In this document: positions 28,464-37,154 of the stretch, one piece after another | How positions within the stretch are numbered: the stretch's first letter is position 1 | Layout of the letters: each line of letters begins with the position of its first letter | Source: Bradyrhizobium viridifuturi | GTDB lineage: Bacteria > Pseudomonadota > Alphaproteobacteria > Rhizobiales > Xanthobacteraceae | Direction of reading: 5' to 3' | NCBI RefSeq assembly: GCF_001238275.1 | Contig: NZ_LGTB01000015.1 | Location: 104,947 to 168,946, forward strand | Length of the DNA: 64,000 nt | Position numbers and translations under genes: made by a program | Notes under the pieces: generated by a model | What the model was told of the DNA's origin: nothing | Database searches by the model: none | Seen by the model: only the letters and a program-made list of their open reading frames with translations

Positions 28464-29546
28464 TCACGAACTCAGCCCGCCCGCGATGGTCGGGATGTCG
28501 AGCGGCTTGAAGCCGTAGTGGTTGAGCCAGCGGATGTCGTTCTCGAACAGCTGGCGGAGATCGGCGATGCCGTATTTCAGCATCGTGATGCGGTCGAGGC
28601 CCATGCCCCAGGCAAAGCCCTGGTAGACGTCGGGATCGATGCCGCAGGCGCGCAGTACGTTCGGGTGCACCATGCCGCAGCCGAGGATCTCCATCCAGTC
28701 CTCGCCTTCGCCGAAGCGGATCTCGCCCTTGTCGCGGCGGCACTGGATGTCGACCTCGAGCGACGGCTCGGTGAACGGGAAGAACGACGGCCGGAAGCGC
28801 ATGTTGATGTGGTCGACCTCGAAGAACGCTTTGCAGAACTCGTGCAGGATCCATTTGAGGTGGCCGAGATGCGAACCCTTGTCGATTACGAGGCCTTCGA
28901 CCTGATGGAATTGCGGCGTATGCGTCGCATCGGAGTCGATGCGATAGGTGCGGCCCGGGCAGATGATGCGGATCGGCGGCTTCTGGGTCAGCATCGTGCG
29001 CACCTGCACCGGCGAGGTGTGGGTGCGCAACAGCATGCGCGAGCCGTCCTGCTTCGGATTGAAGAAGAAGGTGTCGTGCATCTCCCGCGCCGGGTGGCCT
29101 TCGGGGAAGTTCAGCTTGGTGAAGTTGTAATCGTCGGTCTCGATGTCGGGACCTTCGGCGATTGCAAACCCCATGTCGGCGAAGATGGTGTTGACCTCGT
29201 CGAACACCTGGCTCAGCGGATGGATGCGGCCGGTTTCCGCCGGCGCATCGCGCAGCGGCAGCGTGACGTCGATGGTCTCGGCGGCGAGCCGGGCATCGAG
29301 CGCGGCCGCCTTCAGCACGTCGCGCCTGGCCGCGAGCGCCTGCGTCACCGCATCCTTGGCGAGGTTGATCTTCGCGCCTTCGGTCTTGCGCTCGTCCGGC
29401 GACATCTTGCCGAGGGTGGCGAGCAAGGCCGAGATCGAGCCCTTCTTGCCGAGGGCCGAGACGCGCACCGCCTCGAGGGCGGCTTCATCAGCGGCCGAGG
29501 TGATCTGGTCGAGGATGGATTTTTCGAGCGTTGCGAGGTCGGACAC
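28464..29546 (-). CDS. pheS: Phenylalanine-tRNA ligase alpha subunit
   Basis: A 360-residue class II synthetase alpha subunit. It has an N-terminal coiled coil (LEKSILDQITSAADEAALEAV), motif 2 (CPGRTYRIDSDATHTPQFHQ) and motif 3 (GFAWGMGLDRITML). The GTG at 29546 is chosen because VSDLATLEKS is the natural family N-terminus and gives the usual length; the longer in-frame extension upstream to 29648 is not supported. It is transcribed towards pheT with an 81-base gap. Confidence 0.96.
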   Translation of the reverse strand: MSDLATLEKSILDQITSAADEAALEAVRVSALGKKGSISALLATLGKMSPDERKTEGAKINLAKDAVTQALAARRDVLKAAALDARLAAETIDVTLPLRDAPAETGRIHPLSQVFDEVNTIFADMGFAIAEGPDIETDDYNFTKLNFPEGHPAREMHDTFFFNPKQDGSRMLLRTHTSPVQVRTMLTQKPPIRIICPGRTYRIDSDATHTPQFHQVEGLVIDKGSHLGHLKWILHEFCKAFFEVDHINMRFRPSFFPFTEPSLEVDIQCRRDKGEIRFGEGEDWMEILGCGMVHPNVLRACGIDPDVYQGFAWGMGLDRITMLKYGIADLRQLFENDIRWLNHYGFKPLDIPTIAGGLSS

Positions 29547-29741
29547 GGTCAATTCCTGCGCTGAGCATGATCCGGCGGGAAGAGCCGGCTTCCGAACCAT
29601 GCGCCAAAATTCGGCTGGGTTGTCGCCGCCCGAAGGCCGTAACGTCAAGCAAAAAGCCGGTCATTTCGGGCCAATGGCCGGCTGCATTGAACCCAGCGCG
29701 GAGGCCGGGCTACCCAAGGGGAGTTGAAGGAGACCCACGCG

Positions 29742-30152
29742 ATGTTGCTGCGATCTTGCCTGGCCGTGCCGGCGGTCCTGTTGATGCTCGGAACGGCGCA
29801 TGCCGCGACCGAGGAATGTCCCGCCAAATCGACCCAGATGGACGACATCATCGCGGAGCTTCAGAAGGCGCCGAGCTGCGACCGCGCGATGAAGGTCTTC
29901 GAGGCGTGCGAATACGGCGCCAGCGGCGACGTCCAGTTCGGCGAAGTGGTCGAGAAAAAATGCGAGGCGGACTTCCTGTCCGGCCTCGGAGCGTCGCAGA
30001 AGAAGGCCTATGCCAGCCAGCTCAAGCGCTGCGACCACAAATACGACAACGAAAGCGGCACCATGTACCGCTCGTTCACAGCGTTCTGCCGGGCGATCGT
30101 CGCCCAGCGCTTTTCGCAGAAGGGGCTGAAAGCGGGCCAGAAGGCCCGCTAG
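29742..30152 (+). CDS. Small secreted six-cysteine protein, unknown function
   Basis: A 136-residue protein with a clear Sec signal (MLLRSCLAVPAVLLMLGTAHA, probable cleavage before ATEECPAK). The mature part has six cysteines (CPAK, SCDR, ACEY, KKCE, RCDH, FCRA), suited to three disulphides in the periplasm, in a mostly helical, lysine-rich context. It has a strong ribosome site (AAGGAGACC before ATG 29742). It lies alone on the plus strand between pheS and rplT, which run the other way. I do not recognise a named family; some resemblance in size and Cys content to lysozyme-inhibitor-like secreted proteins is too weak to claim. Confidence 0.75.
   Translation: MLLRSCLAVPAVLLMLGTAHAATEECPAKSTQMDDIIAELQKAPSCDRAMKVFEACEYGASGDVQFGEVVEKKCEADFLSGLGASQKKAYASQLKRCDHKYDNESGTMYRSFTAFCRAIVAQRFSQKGLKAGQKAR
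30131..30150. terminator. Hairpin shared by the secreted-protein gene end and the rplT 3' flank
   Basis: AGCGGGCC (30131-30138), AGAA loop, GGCCCGCT (30143-30150) forms a perfect eight-pair stem covering the last codons and stop of the secreted-protein gene. Read from the minus strand it lies 18 bases after the rplT stop and is followed by TTTC, so it may terminate the ribosomal transcript. The T-tract is weak. Confidence 0.5.
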
Positions 30153-30167
30153 AAGCACCCGCCAGGA

Positions 30168-30527
30168 TCAAGCAGCGAGGGCAGCCTTGGCCTTCTCGGC
30201 GATCGCCTGGAACGCCACCGGCTCGTGGATCGCGAGATCCGACAGCACCTTGCGGTCGACGACGACGCCCGACTTGGACAGGCCGTTGATGAACACGCTG
30301 TAGGTCATGCCGAATGGACGGACCGCGGCGTTGATGCGCTGAATCCAGAGCGCGCGGAAGGTGCGCTTCTTGCGCTTGCGGTCGCGAAAGGCGTACTGGC
30401 CGGCCTTTTCGACGGCCTGCTTGGCGACGCGGATGGTGTTCTTGCGGCGGCCGTAATAGCCCTTGGCGGCCTTGTAGACTTTCTTGTGCTTGGCGTGAGC
30501 GGTCACACCGCGTTTGACGCGAGACAT
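30168..30527 (-). CDS. rplT: 50S ribosomal protein L20
   Basis: A 119-residue L20, which binds 23S rRNA early in 50S assembly and in many bacteria represses its own operon. The family N-terminus MSRVKRGVTAHAKHKKVYK and the core YYGRRKNTIRVAKQAVEKA are intact, followed by RKRTFRALWIQRINAAVRPF-type sequence. It is transcribed after rpmI, 74 bases apart, in the usual infC-rpmI-rplT order. Confidence 0.98.
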   Translation of the reverse strand: MSRVKRGVTAHAKHKKVYKAAKGYYGRRKNTIRVAKQAVEKAGQYAFRDRKRKKRTFRALWIQRINAAVRPFGMTYSVFINGLSKSGVVVDRKVLSDLAIHEPVAFQAIAEKAKAALAA

Positions 30528-30601
30528 GACGGAAATCCTTGAGATCTAGAAGAGACGGGGCGCCGCGCTAGGAGCGGCAGGGTTCAAGCGAGTGAGCGCG
30601 A

Positions 30602-30802
30602 TCAGGCGTTCGGCAAGAAGTACTTCTTGACGTTGTCGCCGTCGGTCTTGAACAGCACGCGGGTGCCGCGGAGCTGACGGATCTGCTTCTTCGTCCGCTT
30701 GATCATGCCGTGGCGCTTGCCGCGCTGGGCGTGCATGACCTTGCCAGTGGCGGTCACCTTGAAGCGCTTTTTGGCGCCCGACTTGGTCTTCAACTTGGGC
30801 AT
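30602..30802 (-). CDS. rpmI: 50S ribosomal protein L35
   Basis: A 66-residue L35 with the family start MPKLKTKSGAKKRFKVTATG, the HAQRGKRHGMIKRTKKQ core and a C-terminus ending KKYFLPNA. It lies between infC and rplT as in most bacteria. A GGAGAG site precedes the ATG. Confidence 0.97.
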   Translation of the reverse strand: MPKLKTKSGAKKRFKVTATGKVMHAQRGKRHGMIKRTKKQIRQLRGTRVLFKTDGDNVKKYFLPNA

Positions 30803-31154
30803 TTAGCTCTCCTATCGCACAGCACGAAAATCGCCCCGAGAGGCGTCCGGCCGGCTAAAATGCTCGTTAGAGCGTTGAAAGTGCTAAGGTTTTTTCCGAA
30901 TTGAAAGAACCTGCACTAGACGTCGCCACGGCAGCCCTTGATCAGCCGGGCGGCGAAGGCCCGGCTTATGACAGAGGATCGGTGGTTTTGCAACGTTTGA
31001 AGCGGGAAATCGGGCCGGAACCGCCCTCTCCTTCGCCCTGAAAGGGGGGACGTCGGTACCACGGGCTACGGACGACTCCGCTCGGCTACGAAACGAAACA
31101 GCCCGCCAGATCGCCTGACGGGCCGTTCCATTTCAACAAAGCGACTAATTCGAA
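30803..31154. other. 352-base infC-rpmI intergenic region
   Basis: No gene seen. It contains the infC terminator at its right end and the rpmI leader at its left end. In the leader, read on the minus strand, CGCCTCTCGGGGCG followed by ATTTTCG could be a small hairpin within 40 bases of the rpmI start, a location where L20-type leader control occurs in other bacteria; I cannot show that here. The remainder has no obvious structure. Confidence 0.5.
31091..31122 (-). terminator. Rho-independent terminator after infC
   Basis: On the minus strand GCCCGTCAG, a five-base loop, then CTGGCGGGC (one G-U pair) is followed by TGTTTCGTTTCG. It lies about 32 bases after the infC stop, separating infC from rpmI-rplT, which therefore probably has a promoter of its own or relies on read-through. 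Confidence 0.7.
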
Positions 31155-31694
<540 letters not shown>

Positions 31695-31921
31695 GGGTAA
31701 CTCTCCAAAGTTGTGAAAGGGAGGCGGATATTTTGAAGCAAGACGCTGCGGCGGGCAAGCGAAGTCGCTTCTTTAGGCGGCAAAACCGTCAAATGCGAGG
31801 CATTTTAGCCACGCCCGGCACATATGGCCGGCACATCTGCTCCGCAAGGCGGGCCAGCTGCCGTTGACCGCTGCCGCGTGACGATTGAAAAGCAGATCTC
31901 TGACACGCGAGTGACCGAACC

Positions 31922-32716
31922 ATGAGCCAAACCGCCGCATCCGGACAGGAACCCGCCTTTATCGAGGTCGGCGAGGGCCGTGAGGCGCGCCGGATCGCGG
32001 TGCGCGCCCGCGCCGGCGGCGGGCCGGGCCTGGTCTGGCTCGGCGGCTTCAAGTCGGACATGACCGGCACCAAGGCGCTCGCGCTCGATGCATGGGCCGC
32101 CGAGCACGGCCGCTCCTGCGTCAGGTTCGACTATTCCGGCCACGGCGAATCCAGCGGCGAGTTCGCCGACGGCACGATCGGCCGCTGGCTCGAGGAGAGC
32201 GTCGCTGTGTTCTCGCAGTTCTGCAGCGGGCCGCAGGTCGTGATCGGCTCCTCGATGGGCGGCTGGATGGCGCTGCTGCTCGCGCGCGAGATCGCGCGGC
32301 GAAGTGGTGGGAAAGCGCAACTCGCCGGCCTCGTGCTGATCGCACCGGCGCCCGACTTCACCGAAGAATTGATGTGGAAGGGCTTCTCGCCGGAGATCCG
32401 CGCCGAGATCGAGACCAAGGGCGTCTGGCTCAGGCCATCCGAATATGGCGACGGCTCGCCCTATCCGATCACCCGCAATCTGATCGAGGAGGGCCGCAAC
32501 CATCTGCTGCTCGGAGCCAAGATCGACGTCGGCTGCCCGGTGCGGATCCTGCAGGGCGCGCAGGATCCCGACGTGCCGTGGAAGCATGCGTTCGCATTGG
32601 TGCACCGGCTGCCGGCCGAGGACGTGGTGCTGACCATGATCCAGGACGGCGACCACCGCCTGTCGCGGCCGCAGGACATCGCGCGGATCATCGCCGCGGT
32701 GGCGGAGATCGGCTAA
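31922..32716 (+). CDS. Alpha/beta hydrolase
   Basis: A 264-residue serine hydrolase of the alpha/beta fold. The nucleophile elbow is GSSMGGWMALLLA (about residue 112), with WLGGFKSDMTGTKA as the oxyanion-region strand, the acid in LQGAQDPDVPWKHA and the His in DGDHRLSRP. The sequence resembles the human ABHD10/palmitoyl-thioesterase-like group by its GGFKSDMTGTKA segment. It probably cleaves a thioester or ester in the cytoplasm. The next gene starts 23 bases later on the same strand. Confidence 0.9.
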   Translation: MSQTAASGQEPAFIEVGEGREARRIAVRARAGGGPGLVWLGGFKSDMTGTKALALDAWAAEHGRSCVRFDYSGHGESSGEFADGTIGRWLEESVAVFSQFCSGPQVVIGSSMGGWMALLLAREIARRSGGKAQLAGLVLIAPAPDFTEELMWKGFSPEIRAEIETKGVWLRPSEYGDGSPYPITRNLIEEGRNHLLLGAKIDVGCPVRILQGAQDPDVPWKHAFALVHRLPAEDVVLTMIQDGDHRLSRPQDIARIIAAVAEIG

Positions 32717-32739
32717 GCTCCCTGCACAGGGAGAAGCCA

Positions 32740-33207
32740 ATGGACACGACAACGATGCTGCGCGCGTTCTGCGACGCGGTCGAGCAGCGCAACGGCAAGG
32801 CCTTCGCGGATCTCTTCACCGAGGACGGCGTCTATCACGACGTGTTCTACGGCGCGTTCGCGGGCCGCGCCAAGATCGCCGAGATGATCGACGACTGGTT
32901 CTACCGGACCGCGACCGATTTCCGCTGGGTGATGCACGATCCCGTCAGCGACGGCAAAACGCTCTACGCGCGCTACACGTTCAGCTACCGCTCGACCCTG
33001 CCGGAGGCCAAGGGGGCGCGTGCGATGTTCGAGGGCGTCGCGATCATGCGGCTGCGCGACGGCAGGATCACGGAATACCATGAGGTCGCCAACACCGCGC
33101 CCGCCTTCGTCGATTTGAACTTCGCTCCGGAGCGGATCGCGAAGATCGTCGGCAAGCAGGGCACGGCGCTGCGGGCGCGCGACGAGATGAAGCGGCATCT
33201 CGTGTGA
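32740..33207 (+). CDS. NTF2-like (SnoaL-type) family protein
   Basis: A 155-residue protein with the nuclear-transport-factor-2-like cone fold: an N-terminal helix (MLRAFCDAVEQRNGKAFADL), FTEDGVYHDVFYGAFAGRAKIAEMI and a C-terminal strand EGVAIMRLRDGRITEYHEVAN. Members act as small isomerases, hydrolases or binding domains. I chose the ATG at 32740, which has AGGGAGAAG in front; longer frames are in the hydrolase shadow. Co-transcription with the hydrolase is likely. No catalytic residues can be assigned. Confidence 0.83.
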   Translation: MDTTTMLRAFCDAVEQRNGKAFADLFTEDGVYHDVFYGAFAGRAKIAEMIDDWFYRTATDFRWVMHDPVSDGKTLYARYTFSYRSTLPEAKGARAMFEGVAIMRLRDGRITEYHEVANTAPAFVDLNFAPERIAKIVGKQGTALRARDEMKRHLV

Positions 33208-33227
33208 GCTGCGACGGGATCTAGCGC

Positions 33228-33267
33228 CGTCATTCCGGGGCGCGCGTAGCGCGAGCCCGGGATGACG
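33228..33267. repeat. Short palindromic repeat (CGTCATTCCGGGG ... CCCGGGATGACG)
   Basis: CGTCATTCCGGGG (33228-33240) and CCCGGGATGACG (33256-33267) flank GCGCG/CGCG inner arms. It lies between two convergent genes and could serve as their shared 3' structure. Confidence 0.75.
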
Positions 33268-33268
33268 A

Positions 33269-34066
33269 TTACGGCGGCGGCGGGTTGCTCATCGGCTTGC
33301 GCTGCGCGAGCGCCGCCACGGTCGACGTGCCGATCGGGCCGTTTTCGTCATAGAGCCAGCATTCGCCGATCGCGATGCCGTCGGCGGCGTGATGGTTGAC
33401 GACCTCGAAGCCGATCCAGTTGGTCACCGGCAGACGGTGCAGATAGATCGTGACGTCGCTGTTGATGTAGCCGAGGCCCTGGTCGCCGGCGTTCGCAAAG
33501 GGGCTGGCGAAATCGGCGCCGGTCGCGACATGGACGAACGGCGTCATCTTCACGCCCGCGACGAGTTCGCGGACCTCGCTCATCCAGAGCCTGCGCTCGC
33601 CGAGCGAACCCATGTGGCCGACGATCGGCCGCGTCTCCCATTTGCCATTCATGCCGAGCCTCGGATCGGTCGGCTTCGGAATGTCGGCGGGGGCCGGCAC
33701 CTGCCAGTTTGGCGGCGACCACACATTGCCCGGCGCATTTTCCGTCCTGCGCAACAACTGGCAGGAGGCGCGCGCCATGCTGGTGCCGCCGGAGATGAAC
33801 TCGGCCTCGATCACCTTAATGCGGAGTCCGTCGCGCACGAGCTTGGTCGTCACCTCGACCGGTGTCGTGATGTTGGGCAGCCGGAACATATCGACGGTCA
33901 GCCGCGCGGGGACGAAATCGTCGGAGCCGTGGCGCTCCTCGATGACGAAGCCGAGCAGGCCGATCACGACGCGGCCGTGCATCGATTCCGGGCTCCAGGG
34001 GCCGTTGGCGACGGATGTCGGCATGAAGCCGTCGCCGTGCCGGGTGAAGAAAGGCTGGTTTGTCAT
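33269..34066 (-). CDS. Acyl-CoA thioesterase-like (double hotdog) protein
   Basis: A 265-residue protein with two hotdog-like halves: MHGRVVIGLLGFVIEERHG with a PARLTVDMFRLPNITTPVEV strand pair in the first and TPFVHVATGADFASPF, SDVTIYLHRLPVTNWIGFEV in the second, which matches the thioesterase-like superfamily (acyl-CoA thioesterase II related). It probably hydrolyses acyl-CoA, although catalytic residues cannot be pinned down. I chose the ATG at 34066 (MTNQPFFTRHGDG); the longer frame upstream overlaps nothing but has a poor start. Confidence 0.8.
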   Translation of the reverse strand: MTNQPFFTRHGDGFMPTSVANGPWSPESMHGRVVIGLLGFVIEERHGSDDFVPARLTVDMFRLPNITTPVEVTTKLVRDGLRIKVIEAEFISGGTSMARASCQLLRRTENAPGNVWSPPNWQVPAPADIPKPTDPRLGMNGKWETRPIVGHMGSLGERRLWMSEVRELVAGVKMTPFVHVATGADFASPFANAGDQGLGYINSDVTIYLHRLPVTNWIGFEVVNHHAADGIAIGECWLYDENGPIGTSTVAALAQRKPMSNPPPP

Positions 34067-34100
34067 GGCGGGCGACCATGACGGGAATGGCGCGATGAAA

Positions 34101-35291
34101 TCAAGAGGCGGCAGCCGCGCGCCACTCCTGCTGCACCGTGATGTCGGGCTCGCCGCCGGCCCGTGACGCCAGCGCCGCGAATTCATCGCGCGCGATCAGT
34201 TGCGACAGCGCCCACACCGCGGCTCCGCGCACCAGCGGGCTCGCATCGTCGAGCAGGCGCCGCGCTTCGCCGGCGAGCTTTGCGTCGCCGGAATTGCCGA
34301 TCGCAATCAGCACATTGCGGATGAAGCGGTCGCGGCCGATGCGCTTGACCGGCGACTTGGTGAACAGCGCGCGGAAGGCTGCATCGTCGAGTCGCACGAG
34401 ATCGGCGAGATCAGGCGCCCGCAATGCGTCGCGCGCCGCGAGTTTCTGCTCGCGTCCTTCTTGCGCGAATTTGTTCCACGGGCACACCGCGAGGCAATCG
34501 TCGCAGCCATAGATGCGGTTGCCGATGCCTTTGCGGAATTCGTGCGGGATCGGGCCCTTGTTCTCGATCGTCAGATACGAGATGCAGCGCCGCGCATCGA
34601 GTTTGTAGGGGGCGGGAAACGCCGCCGTCGGGCAGATGTCCTGGCAGGCCCGGCAGCTGCCGCAATGATCCGTGTCGCTCGCATCGCGCGGCAGTTCGGT
34701 CGCCGAATAGATCGCGCCGAGAAACAGCCAGGAGCCGAACGCGCGCGAGACGAGATTGGTGTGCTTGCCCTGCCAGCCGATGCCCGCGGCCTGCGCCAGC
34801 GGCTTCTCCATCACGGCGGCGGTGTCGACGAACACCTTCACCTCGTCGCCGGTCTCGGTAGCGAGCCAGCGCGCCAGCACCTTCAGCCGCTTCTTGATGA
34901 CGTCGTGATAGTCGTCGCCCTGCGCATAGACCGAGATCGCGCCCTGCGAGCGGCGCGCAAGCAGCTTCAGCGGATCATCGTCCGGCCCGTAATTGACGCC
35001 GAGCATGATGATCGAGCGCACGCCACTCCACAGCACGCGCGGATCGGCGCGGCGCTCCGGATTGGCGGCGAGCCAGTCCATGTCGCCATGGCCGCCGGAG
35101 CCGAGAAACTCGAGGAAATATCTTCCGGCAACGCTGGTCGCATCAGGACCGGTGATGCCGATCGCATCGAAGCCGAGCGCCCGCGCCTCGTGTTGCAGCG
35201 CTGCCTTGAGATCGGAAGGAGAGAGCCTGACCGCCGGGTTCAGAAGTCGAGGTCCACATAGGTGCGCGACGCCGGCACCCCCGCCAGCCAC
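34101..35291 (-). CDS. queG: Epoxyqueuosine reductase
   Basis: QueG reduces epoxyqueuosine to queuosine in tRNA using cobalamin and two iron-sulphur clusters. Both 4Fe-4S motifs are present: CGSCRACQDICPTAAF and CDDCLAVCPWNKFA. Also seen are DWLAANPERRADPRVLW, GDDYHDVIKKRL and GWQGKHTNLVSRAFGSWLF, with a C-terminal HEAT-like part (FIRNVLIAIGNSGD). The N-terminal start is unclear: family homology should begin near LSPSDLKAALQHEA, where no ATG or GTG exists in frame. The nearest standard start is GTG at 35291, inside the GST gene; a CTG at 35243 or a lost base are alternatives. Confidence 0.93.
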   Translation of the reverse strand: MAGGGAGVAHLCGPRLLNPAVRLSPSDLKAALQHEARALGFDAIGITGPDATSVAGRYFLEFLGSGGHGDMDWLAANPERRADPRVLWSGVRSIIMLGVNYGPDDDPLKLLARRSQGAISVYAQGDDYHDVIKKRLKVLARWLATETGDEVKVFVDTAAVMEKPLAQAAGIGWQGKHTNLVSRAFGSWLFLGAIYSATELPRDASDTDHCGSCRACQDICPTAAFPAPYKLDARRCISYLTIENKGPIPHEFRKGIGNRIYGCDDCLAVCPWNKFAQEGREQKLAARDALRAPDLADLVRLDDAAFRALFTKSPVKRIGRDRFIRNVLIAIGNSGDAKLAGEARRLLDDASPLVRGAAVWALSQLIARDEFAALASRAGGEPDITVQQEWRAAAAS

Positions 35292-35932
35292 TCGCTGAGC
35301 AGCGGGCGGAACGACGGGCGGGATTTCACCCGCGCGTACCACGCCTTTGCCGCGTCGTCCTCGCTCCATGGCACATCGCCCAGATAGTCGATCGCCGAGA
35401 GATGCGCCGCGGCGGCGAGGTCCGCGTAGGTGAGGCGGTCGCCGGCGAGGTAGTTCCGCGTCTTCGCCAGCCAGCCGATGTAGCTCAGATGATAGCGCAC
35501 ATTGACCTTGGCGGCGCGCATGATGTCAGGCGCCGGCGGACCGCCGCCGTTGTCCTCGCTCATGAAGCGCTTGTAGATCCGCTCGGTCACCAGCGGGTTG
35601 GAGGCTTCCTCGAAGAACTTCTCGTTGAACCACGCCATCAGGCGGCGCACCTCGACGCGCTCGGCCGACGACGTCGGCAGCAGCCGCCGCTCGCCGGCAT
35701 CGAGGCCGTGCGTCTCGTCGACATATTCGGCGATGATGGGTGCGCCCGGAATCGGCGGGAAGCCCTCGGCGATCAGCACCGGCGTGGTCGCTGCCGGATT
35801 GAGCGCGAGATACGCCTCGCGCCGCTCCCACACCCGTTCCTCCACCAGGCGCAGGTCGAGGCCATACTCGCCGAGCACGAGGCGAATGAAGCGCGAATGC
35901 GGACAGAACGGATGGTGATACAGCGTATACAT
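35240..35932 (-). CDS. Glutathione S-transferase family protein
   Basis: A 230-residue GST. The N-terminal thioredoxin-like domain has YHHPFCPHSRFIRLVLGEYG, with a CPHS sequence where some classes have the active-site Cys or Ser, and the VLIAEGFPPIPGAPIIAEYV glutathione-site strand. The helical C-domain contains DRLTYADLAAAAHLSAIDYLG, the usual N-capping box. It probably conjugates or reduces electrophiles with glutathione; the substrate is unknown. Its 3' end overlaps the queG start region on the same strand, so the two are co-transcribed. Confidence 0.9.
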   Translation of the reverse strand: MYTLYHHPFCPHSRFIRLVLGEYGLDLRLVEERVWERREAYLALNPAATTPVLIAEGFPPIPGAPIIAEYVDETHGLDAGERRLLPTSSAERVEVRRLMAWFNEKFFEEASNPLVTERIYKRFMSEDNGGGPPAPDIMRAAKVNVRYHLSYIGWLAKTRNYLAGDRLTYADLAAAAHLSAIDYLGDVPWSEDDAAKAWYARVKSRPSFRPLLSEWLAGVPASRTYVDLDF

Positions 35933-36195
35933 GAAGCCCTTGGTAGTTTCGCGGCGCTTAAGAAACCATCAACCTGTGCGGCTGGGCCGTGCGATTTGGC
36001 CAAGCCAGTTCCGCTCGTCTCTATGTCGCGTCAGCACGCAAACCGGTAGCCACCCTCGCAGATGGCGCGGGTCACAAAAACGCTATAGCCCAGCAAATCG
36101 GCCGGGTAACCCATTGTTTGACGATTTTTTGCGATTGCGGCCAATGTGCGAATAAGCGAGAAGAATCCCGTTTTCCACACAGGGCAGGCCACAAC

Positions 36196-37002
36196 ATGAT
36201 GACGGATATGCTGCGGGCGGTGATTCTCGGCATCGTCGAGGGCGTCACCGAGTTCCTGCCGGTCTCTTCGACGGGCCACCTGCTGCTCGCGGAGCGCTTC
36301 TTCAATCTCGGCGAAGGCAACTTCTGGAAGAGCTTCGCGATCCTGATTCAGCTCGGCGCGATCCTCGCGATCCTCGCGCTCTACTTCGTCAAATTGTGGC
36401 GCGTGGCGCTCGGCATGTTCTCCAATCCCGACGACCGCCGTTTCGTGATCGGCGTGCTGGTGGCGTTCCTGCCGGCTGTCGTGATCGGCCTGATCGCCGG
36501 CAAGTACATCAAGGAATTCCTGTTCAATCCGTGGGTGGTCTGCTTCACGCTGATCGTCGGCGGCGCCGTCCTGCTCTGGGTCGATCAGCTCGATCTCAAG
36601 GTGTACGAGGACGACGCGACCCGGTTCCCGCTGCTGATGTATTTCTGGATCGGCGTCGCGCAGTGCCTGGCGATGATCCCCGGCGTGTCGCGCTCCGGCG
36701 CCAGCATCGTGGCTGCGATGCTGCTCGGCGCCGACAAGCGGTCGGCGGCGGAGTTCTCGTTCTTCCTCGCGATCCCGACCATGGTCGGCGCGTTCGCCTA
36801 TGATTTCTACAAGAACCGCGCCGACTTCACCTCCGACAATCTCAGCGTGATCGCGGTCGGCTTCGTGGTGTCGTTCATCGTCGCGATGGTCGTGGTGAAG
36901 ACGTTCCTCAACTACGTCACCCGCCACGGCTTCACCTTCTTTGCCTGGTGGCGCGTGATCGTCGGCACGCTCGGCCTGATCGCGCTGGCGCTGGGAAGGT
37001 AA
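36196..37002 (+). CDS. uppP: Undecaprenyl-diphosphatase
   Basis: A 268-residue polytopic membrane phosphatase (BacA/UppP) that regenerates undecaprenyl phosphate for peptidoglycan and other envelope polymers and gives bacitracin resistance. The two family signatures are intact: EGVTEFLPVSSTGHLLL and PGVSRSGASIVAAMLLG, which form the active site. The start is ATG 36196 or the adjacent ATG 36199, each before DMLRAVILGIVEG. The 263 bases upstream hold no other gene. Confidence 0.96.
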   Translation: MMTDMLRAVILGIVEGVTEFLPVSSTGHLLLAERFFNLGEGNFWKSFAILIQLGAILAILALYFVKLWRVALGMFSNPDDRRFVIGVLVAFLPAVVIGLIAGKYIKEFLFNPWVVCFTLIVGGAVLLWVDQLDLKVYEDDATRFPLLMYFWIGVAQCLAMIPGVSRSGASIVAAMLLGADKRSAAEFSFFLAIPTMVGAFAYDFYKNRADFTSDNLSVIAVGFVVSFIVAMVVVKTFLNYVTRHGFTFFAWWRVIVGTLGLIALALGR

Positions 37003-37016
37003 TCACAACTCCCTCC

Positions 37017-37136
37017 GTCGTCCCTGCGAACGCAGGGACCCATAACCACAGTTCTTTCAATGGCGCAGGGCTGCGGCCCCAGCGTTCTACATCTCGGGAG
37101 CTGTGGTTATGGGTCCCGGCTCAAGGCCGGGACGAC
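37017..37136. repeat. Palindromic repeat, family C copy 2 (GTCGTCCCTGC type)
   Basis: Begins GTCGTCCCTGCG and ends CCGGGACGAC; inner arms GACCCATAACCACAG (37038-37052) and CTGTGGTTATGGGTC (37101-37115) are a perfect 15-base inverted repeat. It shares ends and the GGGACCCATA segment with the copy at 23751-23872. It lies between uppP and the convergent NDUFA9-like gene. Confidence 0.8.
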
Positions 37137-37154
37137 AGGTGGAGAGAGTTCGGC

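Noticed and set aside
26379..29564. A 1061-codon open frame on the plus strand opposite pheT and pheS
   Set aside because: pheT and pheS are certain. In DNA this GC-rich, the antisense frame stays open because stop codons are scarce; the translation is arginine, histidine and glycine rich with no family resemblance.
30803..31154. A non-coding RNA in the infC-rpmI gap
   Set aside because: Only a small hairpin near rpmI and the infC terminator could be seen; there is no known RNA fold that I could match.
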